NCBI GenBank assembly: GCA_963809205.1
Contig: CAWEIS010000001.1
Coordinates: forward strand, 1 to 64,000
From: DATLLN01 sp963809205
Lineage (GTDB): Bacteria; Actinomycetota; Thermoleophilia; Gaiellales; JAICJC01
Reading direction: 5' to 3'
Length of the DNA stretch: 64,000 nt
The translations under genes and the position numbers were made by a program. Below, one piece after another: positions 41,450-50,494 of this stretch (position 1 is the first letter of the stretch; each line of letters opens with the position of its first letter). Under the pieces are notes generated by a model that did not search any database, was not told where the DNA came from, and saw only the letters and a program-made list of their open reading frames with translations.

Positions 41450-42688
41450 TCACGGTGTCCGGGCGGCGGGCCGGAGCTCGTTCCAGCCGACGATCGCCAC
41501 GGCCGCCGCCACGAGCGCGACGCCACAGCCGAACCACGCGGCCGCCGATCCGATGCCGATGTGAACCGCTGCCACGCCGGCGCCGATCGCGGGAATCGAG
41601 ATCGCTGTGTATGCCACCACGAAGAACGCGGACATGACGCCGGCGCGGTGCGCCGGGGGAAGCTGGGCCGCGAGCGAGCGCAGCGCGCCCATGAACGCGG
41701 CGCCGAAGCCGAGGCCGACCAGGGCGCTCCCGGCCAGGAAGCCGGCCAGCGAGTCGGCGGCGATCGTCCCGGCCGTGATCAGGCTGCCGACCACCAGCAG
41801 CGTCGCCCCGCCGACCACGGTCGGCCGCGTCGCGACGTCCCGCAGCAGGTACTGGGCGAGCGCCGCGAATGCGCAGACCGAGAACACGAACAGGCCGCCG
41901 ACGGCGTGGTTCTGGTCGCCCAGGATCTCGGAGATGATGCCCGGGCCGAGCGAGAGGTACAGCCCGCCGACGGCCCACGAGGCGGTGACGCCCAGCGCCG
42001 ACAGCGAAAACGTGCGCCACAGCGCCCGGGGGACGCGGGGCACCCGAGGCGTCAGCGTGACGCGTCCGGTGCGGGCGACGGTCTCGGGCAGCATCCACGC
42101 GGTGGCCGCTGCGCCCGCAGCCAGCACGGCGACCACGACGTACGGCGTCACCTCGGGGTCGGGCGCGAACTGCACGAGCAGCCCGGACAGCCCGGCGCCG
42201 ATGCCGATGCCGGCGGCGCTGGCAATGCCGTTGACCAGGCCGGCCTGGCCGCCGTCGCGGCGCGGGTGCAAGTCGACGAGCGCGGCGCCGGTCGCGCCGA
42301 GCAGGAGCCCGGTCGAGAGTCCCTGGACGGAGCGGGCGGCGTACAGCCACTCCAGCCCGCCGGCGAACATGAAGGCGACCTCGGCGGTGATCAGGCCGAG
42401 CAGCGCGGAGATCATCACCGGCCGCCGGCCGATCAGGTCGGACAATCCGCCGGTGAGCAGCAGCGCGACGAGGACGCCGATCGCGTAGACGGCGTAGACC
42501 TCGGTGACGGCGAGCGGGGAGAATCCCCATTCGGCGGCGTAGATCGAGTACAGCGGCGTGGGAGTGGAGGATGCGATCAGCGCAAGCAGCACGAACCCGG
42601 CCACCGCGGCGAACGGCCCGTATCCGCCCAGCAGGCGCGCCTCCGTCGCCTCCCTGGTGTACACTTTGTTCGGTATCTCCAAAGTCAT
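41450..42688 (-). CDS. MFS transporter (drug/metabolite efflux type)
   Basis: A 412-residue major facilitator protein with 12 helices. The loop-2 signature is GGLSDLIGRRPV and the helix-5 region reads NGIASAAGIGIGAGLSGLL. The substrate is unknown; the adjacent ArsR-type regulator suggests inducible efflux. The ATG at 42688 lies inside a perfect inverted repeat (42671-42698), and TACGGT ends 7 nt upstream of it, so the mRNA may be leaderless and directly occluded by the regulator. Confidence 0.85.
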   Translation of the reverse strand: MTLEIPNKVYTREATEARLLGGYGPFAAVAGFVLLALIASSTPTPLYSIYAAEWGFSPLAVTEVYAVYAIGVLVALLLTGGLSDLIGRRPVMISALLGLITAEVAFMFAGGLEWLYAARSVQGLSTGLLLGATGAALVDLHPRRDGGQAGLVNGIASAAGIGIGAGLSGLLVQFAPDPEVTPYVVVAVLAAGAAATAWMLPETVARTGRVTLTPRVPRVPRALWRTFSLSALGVTASWAVGGLYLSLGPGIISEILGDQNHAVGGLFVFSVCAFAALAQYLLRDVATRPTVVGGATLLVVGSLITAGTIAADSLAGFLAGSALVGLGFGAAFMGALRSLAAQLPPAHRAGVMSAFFVVAYTAISIPAIGAGVAAVHIGIGSAAAWFGCGVALVAAAVAIVGWNELRPAARTP

Positions 42689-42698
42689 GGAGATACCG
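42671..42698. promoter_or_regulatory. operator: perfect 10-bp inverted repeat over the MFS start
   Basis: CGGTATCTCC-aaagtcat-GGAGATACCG, with arms 42671-42680 and 42689-42698. It covers the first codons and start of the MFS gene and lies 27 bp before the regulator gene's ATG. Size and symmetry suit a winged-helix dimer. Confidence 0.7.
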
Positions 42699-42724
42699 TA
42701 GCAGAGTACGGAGAAGCCTTCGTC

Positions 42725-43069
42725 ATGCCACGAGCGATCCACCACCCAAACACCGATGACATCGACCTGGCGACCGTCCTGCGGGCGCTGGGCGATCCCG
42801 CGCGGCTGATGATCGTGCGGCTGCTGGCCGAGCAGGGCGAGCAGAACTGCGCCGCGCTGCAGAGCAAGCTCGACATGCCGGTGTCGACCTGCTCGTACCA
42901 CCTGCGCCTGTTGCGCGAGGCGGGCGTCACTCGCACGCGCGCGGCCGGCACCGAGCGCTGGATGTCGGTGCGCCAGGAGGACCTCGACGCCCGCTTCCCC
43001 GGGCTGCTGGACGCACTGGGGGCAGACCAGGCGCCGGCTCACGTGCCTGGCTCGTCGATCACGCTCTAG
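42725..43069 (+). CDS. ArsR-family winged-helix regulator
   Basis: A 114-residue ArsR/SmtB-type repressor: LATVLRALGDPARLMIVRLL (helix 1-2), the recognition region LDMPVSTCSYHLRLLREAGV and the wing with TERWMSVRQED. The lone Cys in the recognition helix is not a classical metal site, so the inducer is probably organic. Divergent from the MFS gene with the operator between them, giving a likely autoregulated efflux switch. Confidence 0.82.
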   Translation: MPRAIHHPNTDDIDLATVLRALGDPARLMIVRLLAEQGEQNCAALQSKLDMPVSTCSYHLRLLREAGVTRTRAAGTERWMSVRQEDLDARFPGLLDALGADQAPAHVPGSSITL

Positions 43070-43098
43070 GCGTGGCACACCCAGGAGCGGGCAGGGGT

Positions 43099-43111
43099 GG
43101 GGTCAGACCCC
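43099..43111. repeat. GGGGTCAGACCCC palindrome, copy 1
   Basis: A perfect 6+1+6 palindrome between convergent gene ends (regulator stop 43069, small gene stop 43127). An identical one lies at 50495-50507 in the same context. Either a REP-type element or a terminator stem. Confidence 0.55.
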
Positions 43112-43126
43112 CGCCGCGCTCGTGGC

Positions 43127-43249
43127 TCAGCTCGCGGCGCCGACCAGCGCGGCCAGGACGCAGGCGATTGCCAGTCCGGCGACGAACAGGTCGAGGGCGA
43201 AGAGCTCGCTGCGCTCGGCGGCTGTGGTGCGCATACGGTTGCGGAGCAT
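43127..43249 (-). CDS. 40-residue membrane peptide
   Basis: Reads MLRNRMRTTAAERSELFALD and then one hydrophobic helix (about 20-38) ending VGAAS. Its ATG overlaps the stop of the 71-residue gene upstream by one base (TGATG), a coupled pair. Too short for family assignment, but the basic N-terminus, single helix and coupling argue it is real. Confidence 0.55.
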   Translation of the reverse strand: MLRNRMRTTAAERSELFALDLFVAGLAIACVLAALVGAAS

Positions 43250-43464
43250 CAGTGGTAGAAGCGCGAGCGGCCGTAATCCTTCCGGCCGGTTGCGCGGGTC
43301 TCACGGACCGGGCGAGCCGGGGCGACGGCAACCGGCACAGCGGCGACGGACTCGTCGCTCACGTGCGGCCGGCGGCGGAACTCGCCGCGTGAGCGGGCGA
43401 TTTCCGTAGCGGTTGCGTCACGTCCGGGGGTCTGTCGAAGCACGATCTCGTTTGGGTGCTGCAT
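43249..43464 (-). CDS. 71-residue basic hypothetical protein
   Basis: A small Arg-rich soluble protein starting MQHPNEIVLRQTPGRD and ending KDYGRSRFYH, with a Val/Ala/Pro-rich middle (AAVPVAVAPARPV). AAGGAGG stands 7 nt before the ATG at 43464, among the strongest ribosome-binding sites in the window. Coupled to the following 40-residue membrane peptide. Function unknown. Confidence 0.6.
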   Translation of the reverse strand: MQHPNEIVLRQTPGRDATATEIARSRGEFRRRPHVSDESVAAVPVAVAPARPVRETRATGRKDYGRSRFYH

Positions 43465-43541
43465 CGGTCGCCTCCTTGGCATCCGAATGGGGTCGCCCCG
43501 GATATCGGCCGCACCTGCCCGACACTTTATGGCCAGTCGGG

Positions 43542-44531
43542 TTATTCCTCGATTCGGGTACGCGGACGCACCGCGTCGGCGCCGTAGCGCACCAGCCGTA
43601 ATCCCAGGATCAGCGCGCCGACGAGGGCCGTCGCGGCTCCGACGGCGAAGAACGCGACGCCCAGCGCGAACGCCTGCGACGTCGTCGTCGAATCGCGCAG
43701 CAGGTAGACGAATACCGCCTCGCGCACGCCGATGCCGTTGAGCGACACCGGGAGGATCAGTGCGGCGAAGAGCACCGGCCCCACCGCGAACACCTCGGAC
43801 AGCTGCACGCCGCCCGGCCCATCCAGCCCCAGAGCCTTGACCAGCATCCAGATCGTCCCCATCCGGGCGAATTGCACGACCAGCGCCAGCGCGAACACGG
43901 CGGCCAGCACGGAGCGGTGCTCGCGATAGCTGTGCAGCGCGTCGTAGAAACGCTGCCCCGCCGCCAGCTGGCGGCCCTCGACGCGCGGCTCCAGGAAGCG
44001 CGCCGCCAGCCCGCGCAGGCCGGGGGAGAAGAGCAGGCCGAGGATCGCCACCGCCGCCAGGCCGAAGGCCGCCTCTGCGAGCACGACCTCGACGCCGCCG
44101 GCTGCGTGGCCGCCCAGCGTGAACGCGATCAGCGCCAGGGCGACCAGCGAGACAACGCCGACCAGCCGGTCGATCAGCACGGAGGCAACGGCCTCCGGCG
44201 CGTCCTCGGTGCGGCGACCCAGCTCGACCGCGCGGACGGCGTCGCCGCCGATCGCCGCCGGCAGGAACTGGCCGGCGAACAGCGACACGAAGTACGTGCG
44301 CGTCAGCCAGCCGATCGGGATGTGGATCAGCTTCGCGCGCAGCAGGATCTGCCAGCGCCACGCCATCATCGGAACCGTGGCCACATTGACCGCGATCGCC
44401 GCCAGCACCCACCACCCGTCGGCCTCCGTCAGCGTGTCCCAGATGCTCGCCGGGTCGCTCACCCAGAGCAGCACGACGAGCAGGATCAGCGACAGCAGGC
44501 CCTCCAGCCCGACGCGTGTTCGCCGGCTCAT
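43542..44531 (-). CDS. LPG-synthase-TM/AglD-like membrane protein, candidate flippase
   Basis: A 329-residue polytopic protein of the lysylphosphatidylglycerol-synthase transmembrane family (AglD-like). Markers are AWRWQILLRAK, FLPAAIGGDAVRAVELGRRT, SVLIDRLVGVVSL and ILPVSLNGIGVREAVFVYLL. Stand-alone members lack the MprF catalytic domain and often accompany glycosyltransferases; lipid-linked sugar flipping is inferred from context. It is last in the glycan operon and its ATG overlaps the aminotransferase stop (ATGA). Confidence 0.8.
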   Translation of the reverse strand: MSRRTRVGLEGLLSLILLVVLLWVSDPASIWDTLTEADGWWVLAAIAVNVATVPMMAWRWQILLRAKLIHIPIGWLTRTYFVSLFAGQFLPAAIGGDAVRAVELGRRTEDAPEAVASVLIDRLVGVVSLVALALIAFTLGGHAAGGVEVVLAEAAFGLAAVAILGLLFSPGLRGLAARFLEPRVEGRQLAAGQRFYDALHSYREHRSVLAAVFALALVVQFARMGTIWMLVKALGLDGPGGVQLSEVFAVGPVLFAALILPVSLNGIGVREAVFVYLLRDSTTTSQAFALGVAFFAVGAATALVGALILGLRLVRYGADAVRPRTRIEE

Positions 44532-45727
44532 CTGGTGAACGCGGCGTGGAGCTTCGCGAGCGCTCCCAGCGCGTCGTCGATGTCGCTCTCGTCGTGCGCC
44601 GCGGACAGCGGGAGGGACAGCACCTCGCCGCCCGCGAGCTCGGTCTCCGGCAGATCCTGCGCGGGCAGATGCTCGCGGTACCACGTCAGCTGGTGCACCG
44701 GGAGGAAGTGCAGGCCGGTGGAGATGTTCTCGGCCATCAGCGCCTCGGCGTAACGGTCGCGGTCGCCTCCGGCCAGGGTCGGGTCGACGCGCACGATGTA
44801 CAGGTGGTGCGCGTGGACGCCGATCGGCGGGCGGGCGATCGGTTCGATGCCGGCCAGCTCGGCGACGCCCGCGTCGTAGCGCTCGACCAGCGCCGCCCGG
44901 CGGGCGTGCAGCTTGTCGATCCGGTCGAGCTTGGGCAGCGCCATCGCAGCCTGCAGGTCCGCCAAATTCGCCTTGTAGCCCGGGCGGACGACGTCGTAGT
45001 GGCCGAGGCTGCGGTTCTGCAGCCGCTGCCATGGATCGCGCGTGATCCCCTGGGCGCGGAGCAGCCGCATGGTCGCCGCCGCCGCGTCGTCGGACATGGT
45101 CGCGATGCCGCCCTCGCCGCCGGCGAGGCTCTTGGTCGCGTACAGCGAGAAGCAGGTGAAGTCGCCGATCGATCCGACCTTGCGGTCGCCGACGGTCGTC
45201 TCGACGGCGTGCGCGGCGTCCTCCACGATCACGATGCCGTGATCACGGGCGATCGCCTCGATCGCATCCATGTCGCACGGCGCCCCGGCGATGTGCACCG
45301 GGATGACCGCCTTCGTCCGCCCGGTGACGGCGGCGGCGAACGCGCCGGGGTCGAGGTTGAGCGACCCGGCGTCGATGTCGGCGAACACGGGCATGGCGCC
45401 GGCGTGGACGATCGCGTTGGCCGTCGCCGGCCAGGTGAACGAGCTGGTGACCACCTCGTCGCCCACGCCGACGCCCGCGGCGACCAGCGAGAGGTGCAGC
45501 GCCTCGGTGCAGGACGACGTGGCGATCGCGTGGGGCGACCCGGCGTAGACGGCGAACCGCTCCTCGAGCTCGCGGACGCGGGGGCCGGACGTCAGCCAGC
45601 CGGAGCGCAGCGTCGCGGTGACCGCCTGCACCTCCTCGTCGCCGATCACGCCGGGCGAGAACTCGAGCAGCGTGGAGCGGGCGGGTTCTCCGCCGTCGAT
45701 CGCAAGCCGTGTGGAGACCCTGCTCAT
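44528..45727 (-). CDS. DegT/DnrJ/EryC1/StrS sugar aminotransferase
   Basis: A 399-residue PLP-dependent aminotransferase acting on keto-sugar nucleotides. Substrate and PLP motifs: TSSCTEALHLSLVAAGVG, VIPVHIAGAPCDMDAI, VIVEDAAHAVE and the Schiff-base lysine in FSLYATKSLAGGEGG, followed by YKANLADLQAAMAL. ArnB and the perosamine and bacillosamine enzymes are of this type. It overlaps the ATP-grasp stop (ATGA) and the flippase start. It presumably aminates the product of the SDR encoded upstream. Confidence 0.87.
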   Translation of the reverse strand: MSRVSTRLAIDGGEPARSTLLEFSPGVIGDEEVQAVTATLRSGWLTSGPRVRELEERFAVYAGSPHAIATSSCTEALHLSLVAAGVGVGDEVVTSSFTWPATANAIVHAGAMPVFADIDAGSLNLDPGAFAAAVTGRTKAVIPVHIAGAPCDMDAIEAIARDHGIVIVEDAAHAVETTVGDRKVGSIGDFTCFSLYATKSLAGGEGGIATMSDDAAAATMRLLRAQGITRDPWQRLQNRSLGHYDVVRPGYKANLADLQAAMALPKLDRIDKLHARRAALVERYDAGVAELAGIEPIARPPIGVHAHHLYIVRVDPTLAGGDRDRYAEALMAENISTGLHFLPVHQLTWYREHLPAQDLPETELAGGEVLSLPLSAAHDESDIDDALGALAKLHAAFTR

Positions 45728-46871
45728 GTCACCTCGAAGCTGACCGCTTCCGCTGCCGTTCGAGCTTGCGCGAGGGCTTCCTCCCGTGTCGGCGCCGTGC
45801 GGATCACGTAGCCGGCCCGGTCGGTCGCCATGCGCAGCGGCCCGTAGACATGCCCGGGAGGATGATAGAACGTGGCCTCCGGCGGCCCCGACACCCCGGC
45901 CAGCGCACCCGCCGGCGCGCGCAGGAACTCGATCACGCATGCCGGGCCGGCCGAGGGCTCGAGATCCCGCTCCTGGACGGGGATCCCGAGGGCCGCGCGG
46001 ACGGCGGCGGTGGCCAGGTCGACACCTGTGGCGATCCGCACGAGATCCGAGTCGTGGCCGCCGCCCAGGCGCGCCGCGACCTCCATCACCCGCGGTCCGT
46101 CCGGCGACAGCACGATCTGGGTGTAGGTCGGGCCCGAGCGGATCCCCAGGGCCGCGATCGCCGCGTCCGCCGTCCGCGCCGCCGCGGCGTCGTCCTGGCC
46201 GGACGGGAACACGTGGCGCTGGGCGACGCCGGGAGCGCCGTCGAAGTGATCGCGAGCGGTAACCGCGGCGACGTGGTGCCGGCCGTCCACCGCGAACCCG
46301 TTCACCGTCACCTCCGGGCCGGGCACGAACTCCTCGTAGAGGACGACGCCGGCCGCGCGATCCGCGCCGCGCCCGGTCGGCCGCCGCGCCCAGCTCGTCG
46401 CCGTGCGAGACGATGCTCATCGCCCGCTGGCCCTGACGGTCGGCCGCCTTGACGACGACCGGAAACGAGGGCGGGCCGGCCAGCGACCAGGCGGGCTGGG
46501 GGACGCCGGCCGCGGCCAGCCGCTCGCGCTGCGCGAGCTTGTCGGTCGCGATCTGCGCCGTCGCCAGGTCGAGCGGATGCGGCAGGTCGAGCTCCTCGGC
46601 CACCTCGGCGGCCACCCGCACCGGCCAGTCGGTGCCCGGAGCGATCAGGCCGCGCGCAGCCGCCTCGCGCGCGGTCCGCAGCACGCCCTCGAGCGTCCTC
46701 CGACGAGACGGCGACGTCGCCGCGCGCGGGGTTGGCGTCGCAGACCACGGTGCGCACGCCCAGCGCCTGCGCCGCGTCGATCGCGTGGCGCTGCGCGGGA
46801 CCGCCGCCGAGGACGACCAGCGTCAGACCGTCTGCGCGGTCTTCTCGCCGGCCAGGACCGCCGTCCACCAT
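45724..46871 (-). CDS. ATP-grasp carboxylate-amine ligase-like protein, with two +1 frameshifts
   Basis: An ATP-grasp protein of about 380 residues. The N-terminal domain reads LTLVVLGGGPAQRHAIDAAQ and VVCDANPARGD, the central lid LATAQIATDKLAQRERLAAA and FPVVVKAADRQGQRAMSIVS, and the C-terminal part VVLYEEFVPGPEVTVNGF and VMEVAARLGGGHDSD. Two single-base shifts (about 46693 and 46374) are needed, both +1. Members ligate a carboxylate to an amine or formylate amino sugars (PurT-like); here the amine may be the DegT product. Start uncertain: the ATG at 46871 overlaps the SDR gene by about 49 bp. Confidence 0.7.
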
Positions 46872-47824
46872 GCCGGGTTGTCCCGATACCACGCGATCGT
46901 CCGGTCGAGGCCGTCCTCGAACGAGATGCTCGAGCGCCAGCCCAGCAGCTTCGCCGCACGGTCGGTCGAGCCGATGTGCGTGTCGACCTGCCCCGGCCGG
47001 TCGGCGATGTGGTGCTTGAGGCTGACGGGCTTGCCCAGCGAGGCAAGGATCATGTCCGCGATCTGCTCCACCGACTCGTCGATCCCGGTCGCGACGTTGA
47101 TCGTCTCGCCGACGATGTTCTCGACAGGCACCTCGCACGCCCGGGTGATCGCCTCGGCCGTGTCGAACACGTGCAGCCAGTCGCGGCTCGCCGTCCCGCC
47201 GCCGTGGATCGTCAGCGGCTGGTCGGTGAGTGCCTGGATGATGAACCGCGGGATCACCTTCTCGGGATGCTGGTACGGCCCGTAGTTGTTGAACGGGCGG
47301 ATGATCGTGACCGGCAGGTCGTACGTGCACCAGTACGAGTAGGCCAGCCGGTCGCCTCCCGCCTTGGTGCCGGCGTACGGCGAGCGCGGGTTGAGCGGGT
47401 GATCCTCCGTCATCGGCTCCGACTCCGCGGTGCCGTACACCTCGGACGATGAGATCAGGATGAAGCGCTCGACCGGGTGCTCGCGCATCGCGTCCAGCAG
47501 CACCTGCGTGCCGACGACGTTGGTGGTGACGAACTCCGAGCCGCCTTCCTCGATCGACTTGGACACGTGCGACTCGGCGGCCGCGTTGACGATCACGTCG
47601 ACGCCGTCCAGCGCCTCGCTGACGTCGCGGACGTCACGGATGTCGCCCTTGATGAACCGCAGCCGGTCGTGATCGATGACGTCGTCGAGGTTCGCCAGGT
47701 TGCCCGCGTAGGTGAGGGCGTCCATCGTGACAACCTCGTGTTCGGTGTCGCCGAGCAGGTACCGGATCATGTTCGAGGAGATGAACCCGGCGCCGCCGGT
47801 GACGAGAATCCGCTTGCGCTCCAC
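46823..47824 (-). CDS. NAD-dependent sugar-nucleotide dehydratase/decarboxylase-like (extended SDR)
   Basis: A 333-residue extended short-chain dehydrogenase: LVTGGAGFISSNMIRYLL at the N-terminus, MDALTYAGNLANLDDV as in dTDP-glucose 4,6-dehydratase, and catalytic SPYAGTKAGGDRLAYSY. The RmlB Asp-Glu pair appears as SSSEVYG (Ser in place of Asp), as in LegB-type dehydratases and UDP-glucuronate decarboxylases, so I do not assign RmlB strictly. The GTG at 47824 was chosen; a longer frame would read through a duplicated 24-bp segment from the GT2 gene end. It probably makes the keto-sugar for the aminotransferase. Confidence 0.78.
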   Translation of the reverse strand: MERKRILVTGGAGFISSNMIRYLLGDTEHEVVTMDALTYAGNLANLDDVIDHDRLRFIKGDIRDVRDVSEALDGVDVIVNAAAESHVSKSIEEGGSEFVTTNVVGTQVLLDAMREHPVERFILISSSEVYGTAESEPMTEDHPLNPRSPYAGTKAGGDRLAYSYWCTYDLPVTIIRPFNNYGPYQHPEKVIPRFIIQALTDQPLTIHGGGTASRDWLHVFDTAEAITRACEVPVENIVGETINVATGIDESVEQIADMILASLGKPVSLKHHIADRPGQVDTHIGSTDRAAKLLGWRSSISFEDGLDRTIAWYRDNPAWWTAVLAGEKTAQTV

Positions 47825-47830
47825 TGTGCC

Positions 47831-47878
47831 GCTACCCCAGCTCCCTGTCGATGTGCTACCCCAGCTCCCTGTCGATGT
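47831..47878. repeat. 24-bp perfect tandem duplication
   Basis: Two exact copies of a 24-bp unit beginning GCTACCCCAGCTCCCTGTCG (47831-47854 and 47855-47878). The right copy contains the last codons and stop of the GT2 gene; the left copy is a duplicate in the short gap before the SDR gene. Confidence 0.9.
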
Positions 47879-48869
47879 AGTAGATCGGTCTGCCTTCGAC
47901 ATCGCGTTGGATGCGCTGCAGGTACTCGCCCAGCACGGCCATCAGGAAGCCCTGCAAACCGAGCACGAACAGCACCAGCCCTCCCAGGAACAGCGGTCCC
48001 GGGAAGTTACCGTGACGGATCCAGAAGCCGAGGCCCCAGAGACCGACCACCGCGGCAGTCAGGATACCCAGAATCGCCAGCGCAGCCCCCACCCACTGCA
48101 CCATCTGCGGCCAGAATCCGGTGAGCACGGACAGCCCGAGGCGGATCAGGCCGGTGATGCTGTAGCGGCTGGCGTCGGCGCGGGCCTCGTGCTGGAGCTC
48201 GACCTCGACGACGGTCGCGCCGGTCGTGCAGACCAGCGCCTTGGTGAACTTCTGGCGCCCGATCCGGTCGAGCACCAGCTCGATGGCGTCGCGCCGGTAC
48301 GCGTTGTAGGAGCAGCCGAAGTCGGAGATGTCGGCATGGGTGAGTCGCGCCAGCATCCCGTTGATCATCCGCGAGGGCAGCCGGCGCAGGAAGAACGCGT
48401 CGCGCCGCTCCAGCCGGCGGCCGCTGGCGACGTCCGCGCCGGCGTCGATCGCCGCGACCAGCTTGGGCAGGTCGGACGGCTGGTTCTGGAGGTCGCCGTC
48501 CATGGTGACGACGATCTCGCCGTGAGCCCGGGCGATGCCGGCGTGCATCGCGGGGTGCTGGCCGAAGTTGCGCTTGAAGGAGACGACCCGGACGCGGTCG
48601 TCCCGGTCGTGCAGCCGGGACAGGATGTCGAACGTCCCGTCCGTCGAGCCGTCGTCGACGAAGATCACCTCGGCGGCCAGGCCGGCGCCGTCAACCGCCT
48701 CGACGATGCCGTCGTAGAGCGGCTCGAGCGTCCGCTCCTCGTTGAGCACGGGGATGACAATGCTCACTCGGGGCGCGCCCACGGGCGTCGTGCTGGATGT
48801 GGCGGCAGTCTCGATCTCCACCGAGGGTGAAGCGTACAGGGTGGGGAGGCCGCGATAATCCGCCGTCAT
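47856..48869 (-). CDS. GT2 family glycosyltransferase, membrane-anchored (DPM1/ArnC-like)
   Basis: A 337-residue polyprenyl-phosphate glycosyltransferase. The GT2 fold starts VSIVIPVLNEERTLEPLYDG; acidic motifs are FVDDGSTDGT and VVTMDGDLQNQPSDLPKL, and SDFGCSYNAYRRDAI follows. Two C-terminal transmembrane helices (about 262-285 and 297-318) match ArnC/GtrB-type enzymes that load a sugar onto undecaprenyl phosphate. Its ATG shares CATG (48867-48870) with the divergent GT39-like gene. Confidence 0.87.
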   Translation of the reverse strand: MTADYRGLPTLYASPSVEIETAATSSTTPVGAPRVSIVIPVLNEERTLEPLYDGIVEAVDGAGLAAEVIFVDDGSTDGTFDILSRLHDRDDRVRVVSFKRNFGQHPAMHAGIARAHGEIVVTMDGDLQNQPSDLPKLVAAIDAGADVASGRRLERRDAFFLRRLPSRMINGMLARLTHADISDFGCSYNAYRRDAIELVLDRIGRQKFTKALVCTTGATVVEVELQHEARADASRYSITGLIRLGLSVLTGFWPQMVQWVGAALAILGILTAAVVGLWGLGFWIRHGNFPGPLFLGGLVLFVLGLQGFLMAVLGEYLQRIQRDVEGRPIYYIDRELG

Positions 48870-50488
48870 GCGCCGGTTCCTGACCGCTCTACTGGCCCGA
48901 GGTGCTGGCCGGCATCGCCACGCTTGGCTACGGCGCGTGCGTCTTCGGGTTCGGTCTGGTGTTCCGGCCGCTCGAGAGCGACGAGTCGGTGACGCTGCAG
49001 GTCGCCTCGCTGGATTCCGTTCGCGGCGTGCTGGATGCGGCGGTCAACTACCGGCACGGGCCGCCGCTGCACTACCTGCTGGTGCATGCCTCGCTGGCGC
49101 TGCGCGACGACGTGTTCGGGCTGCGCCTTCCCTCGGCGCTGCTGGGCATGGCCGCGGTCGGCCTGGCCTACGGCTTCGGCCGCGAGCTGCTGGGCCGCTT
49201 CGAGGGCGCCGTGATGGCGGTGATCGTCGCGACCTCCCCGATGGTCGTGCACCTCGGGCAGTTCGCACGCGGCTACACGGCGATGCTCTCGGCCAGCTTT
49301 CTGAGCCTGTGGTTGATGCTGATCCTGCTGCGCACCCGGCAGTTCCGCTGGGCGGTGGCCTGGGGCGTCTCGGTCCTGCTGCTCGCCGGCTCGCACCCGT
49401 TCGGCCTGTTCGCGCTGTTCTCCGAGCTGATCCTGCTGGCCGTGCTGGGGCTGTGGCCGCTGCTGCGCGACCGCGGCGGGTCGCGGCGGCCGCTGGTCGC
49501 GACCAGCGTCGCCCTGGTGCTGGGGGCGGCCGCACTGCTCGCGCTGCGCCACGTGTACAGCCCGCTGCAGGACAAGTACGACGTGGGCCAGGGCGGCCGG
49601 GTGATCGATCCGTTCTCGACCAGCCTCTGGCGCGCGCTCGGGGAGACGTGGTTCGGCACGACCGTCGCGCTGTTCTGGTTCGTGCCGGCCGGGGTGGCGC
49701 TGGCGGGGGTGGTGATGCTCGCCCGCCGCGACCGGCGCGCCGCGCTGGTGATCGCGGTCTGGCTGCTGCAGCCGCTGATCACCCTGTCGCTGCTGACGGC
49801 TGGGTCGTCCGACTTCGCGCCGGAGCGCCACCTGTCGTTCATGCTGCCCGGCTTCGCGGCGGCGCTGGCGTACGCGATCGTCGAGGCGGGGAGGAGGCTG
49901 CCGCACGGCCCGATCGTGGCCACGGCGGGCGCCGTGCTGCTCCTGCTGCCGGGCACCGTCGCGATCGCCCGCGACGTCGACGGCTTCAATCCCGACCTGC
50001 GTGACGCGAGCATCTCCCTGGCGGACAGGTTCGGCCCCGACGACGTGCTGCTGACGTCGGCCGGGCTGGCCGAGCCGACCGTCCCCGCCCGCCTGTACGG
50101 GGCGTACGCGACGCTGGAGGCGCCGGACGGCACGCCGCTCTCGGAGTGGCCGCACCTGGGCGATGCCGTCGGCTGCACGCTGGTCAACCGCCTCCACGAG
50201 CAGCGTCCGGCGCCTAACGCCGCCTGGGTGCTGGTGCGAACGCCGGCCCCGGACGAGTCCGTGGTCGCGCTACGCCGCGCCGGCGCCGACCTGGTCGAGG
50301 CGCACGGCCAGTACGTGGTCGCCCGGTTCGCCGATCCCACCCGCGACGTGGCGGGCGCGCTGCGCGACGGCCGGCTGGCATACCGTGCGGTACGCGGCGT
50401 CAGCCAGCCGGTCGGCGACTTCGGCCGGGTGCTGGCCGACTACCGGCTGGCCGGGGCGCTGGAGCGGGCCGGGATCTGCACCGAGTGA
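48868..50488 (+). CDS. GT39/ArnT-like integral membrane glycosyltransferase, probable +1 frameshift near the start
   Basis: A protein of about 540 residues with roughly 10 helices and a soluble C-terminal region. The first loop holds PLESDESVTLQVAS, with the Asp-Glu pair conserved in PMT/ArnT GT-C enzymes, and VHLGQFARGYTAML follows. From the ATG at 48868 the frame reads MRRFLTALL; removing one G from the GG at about 48893-48894 joins it to PEVLAGIATLGYGACVF. If the sequence is right as given, translation would start at GTG 48902. It uses lipid-linked sugars as donors, complementing the divergent GT2. Confidence 0.75.
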
Positions 50489-50494
50489 AAGAAC

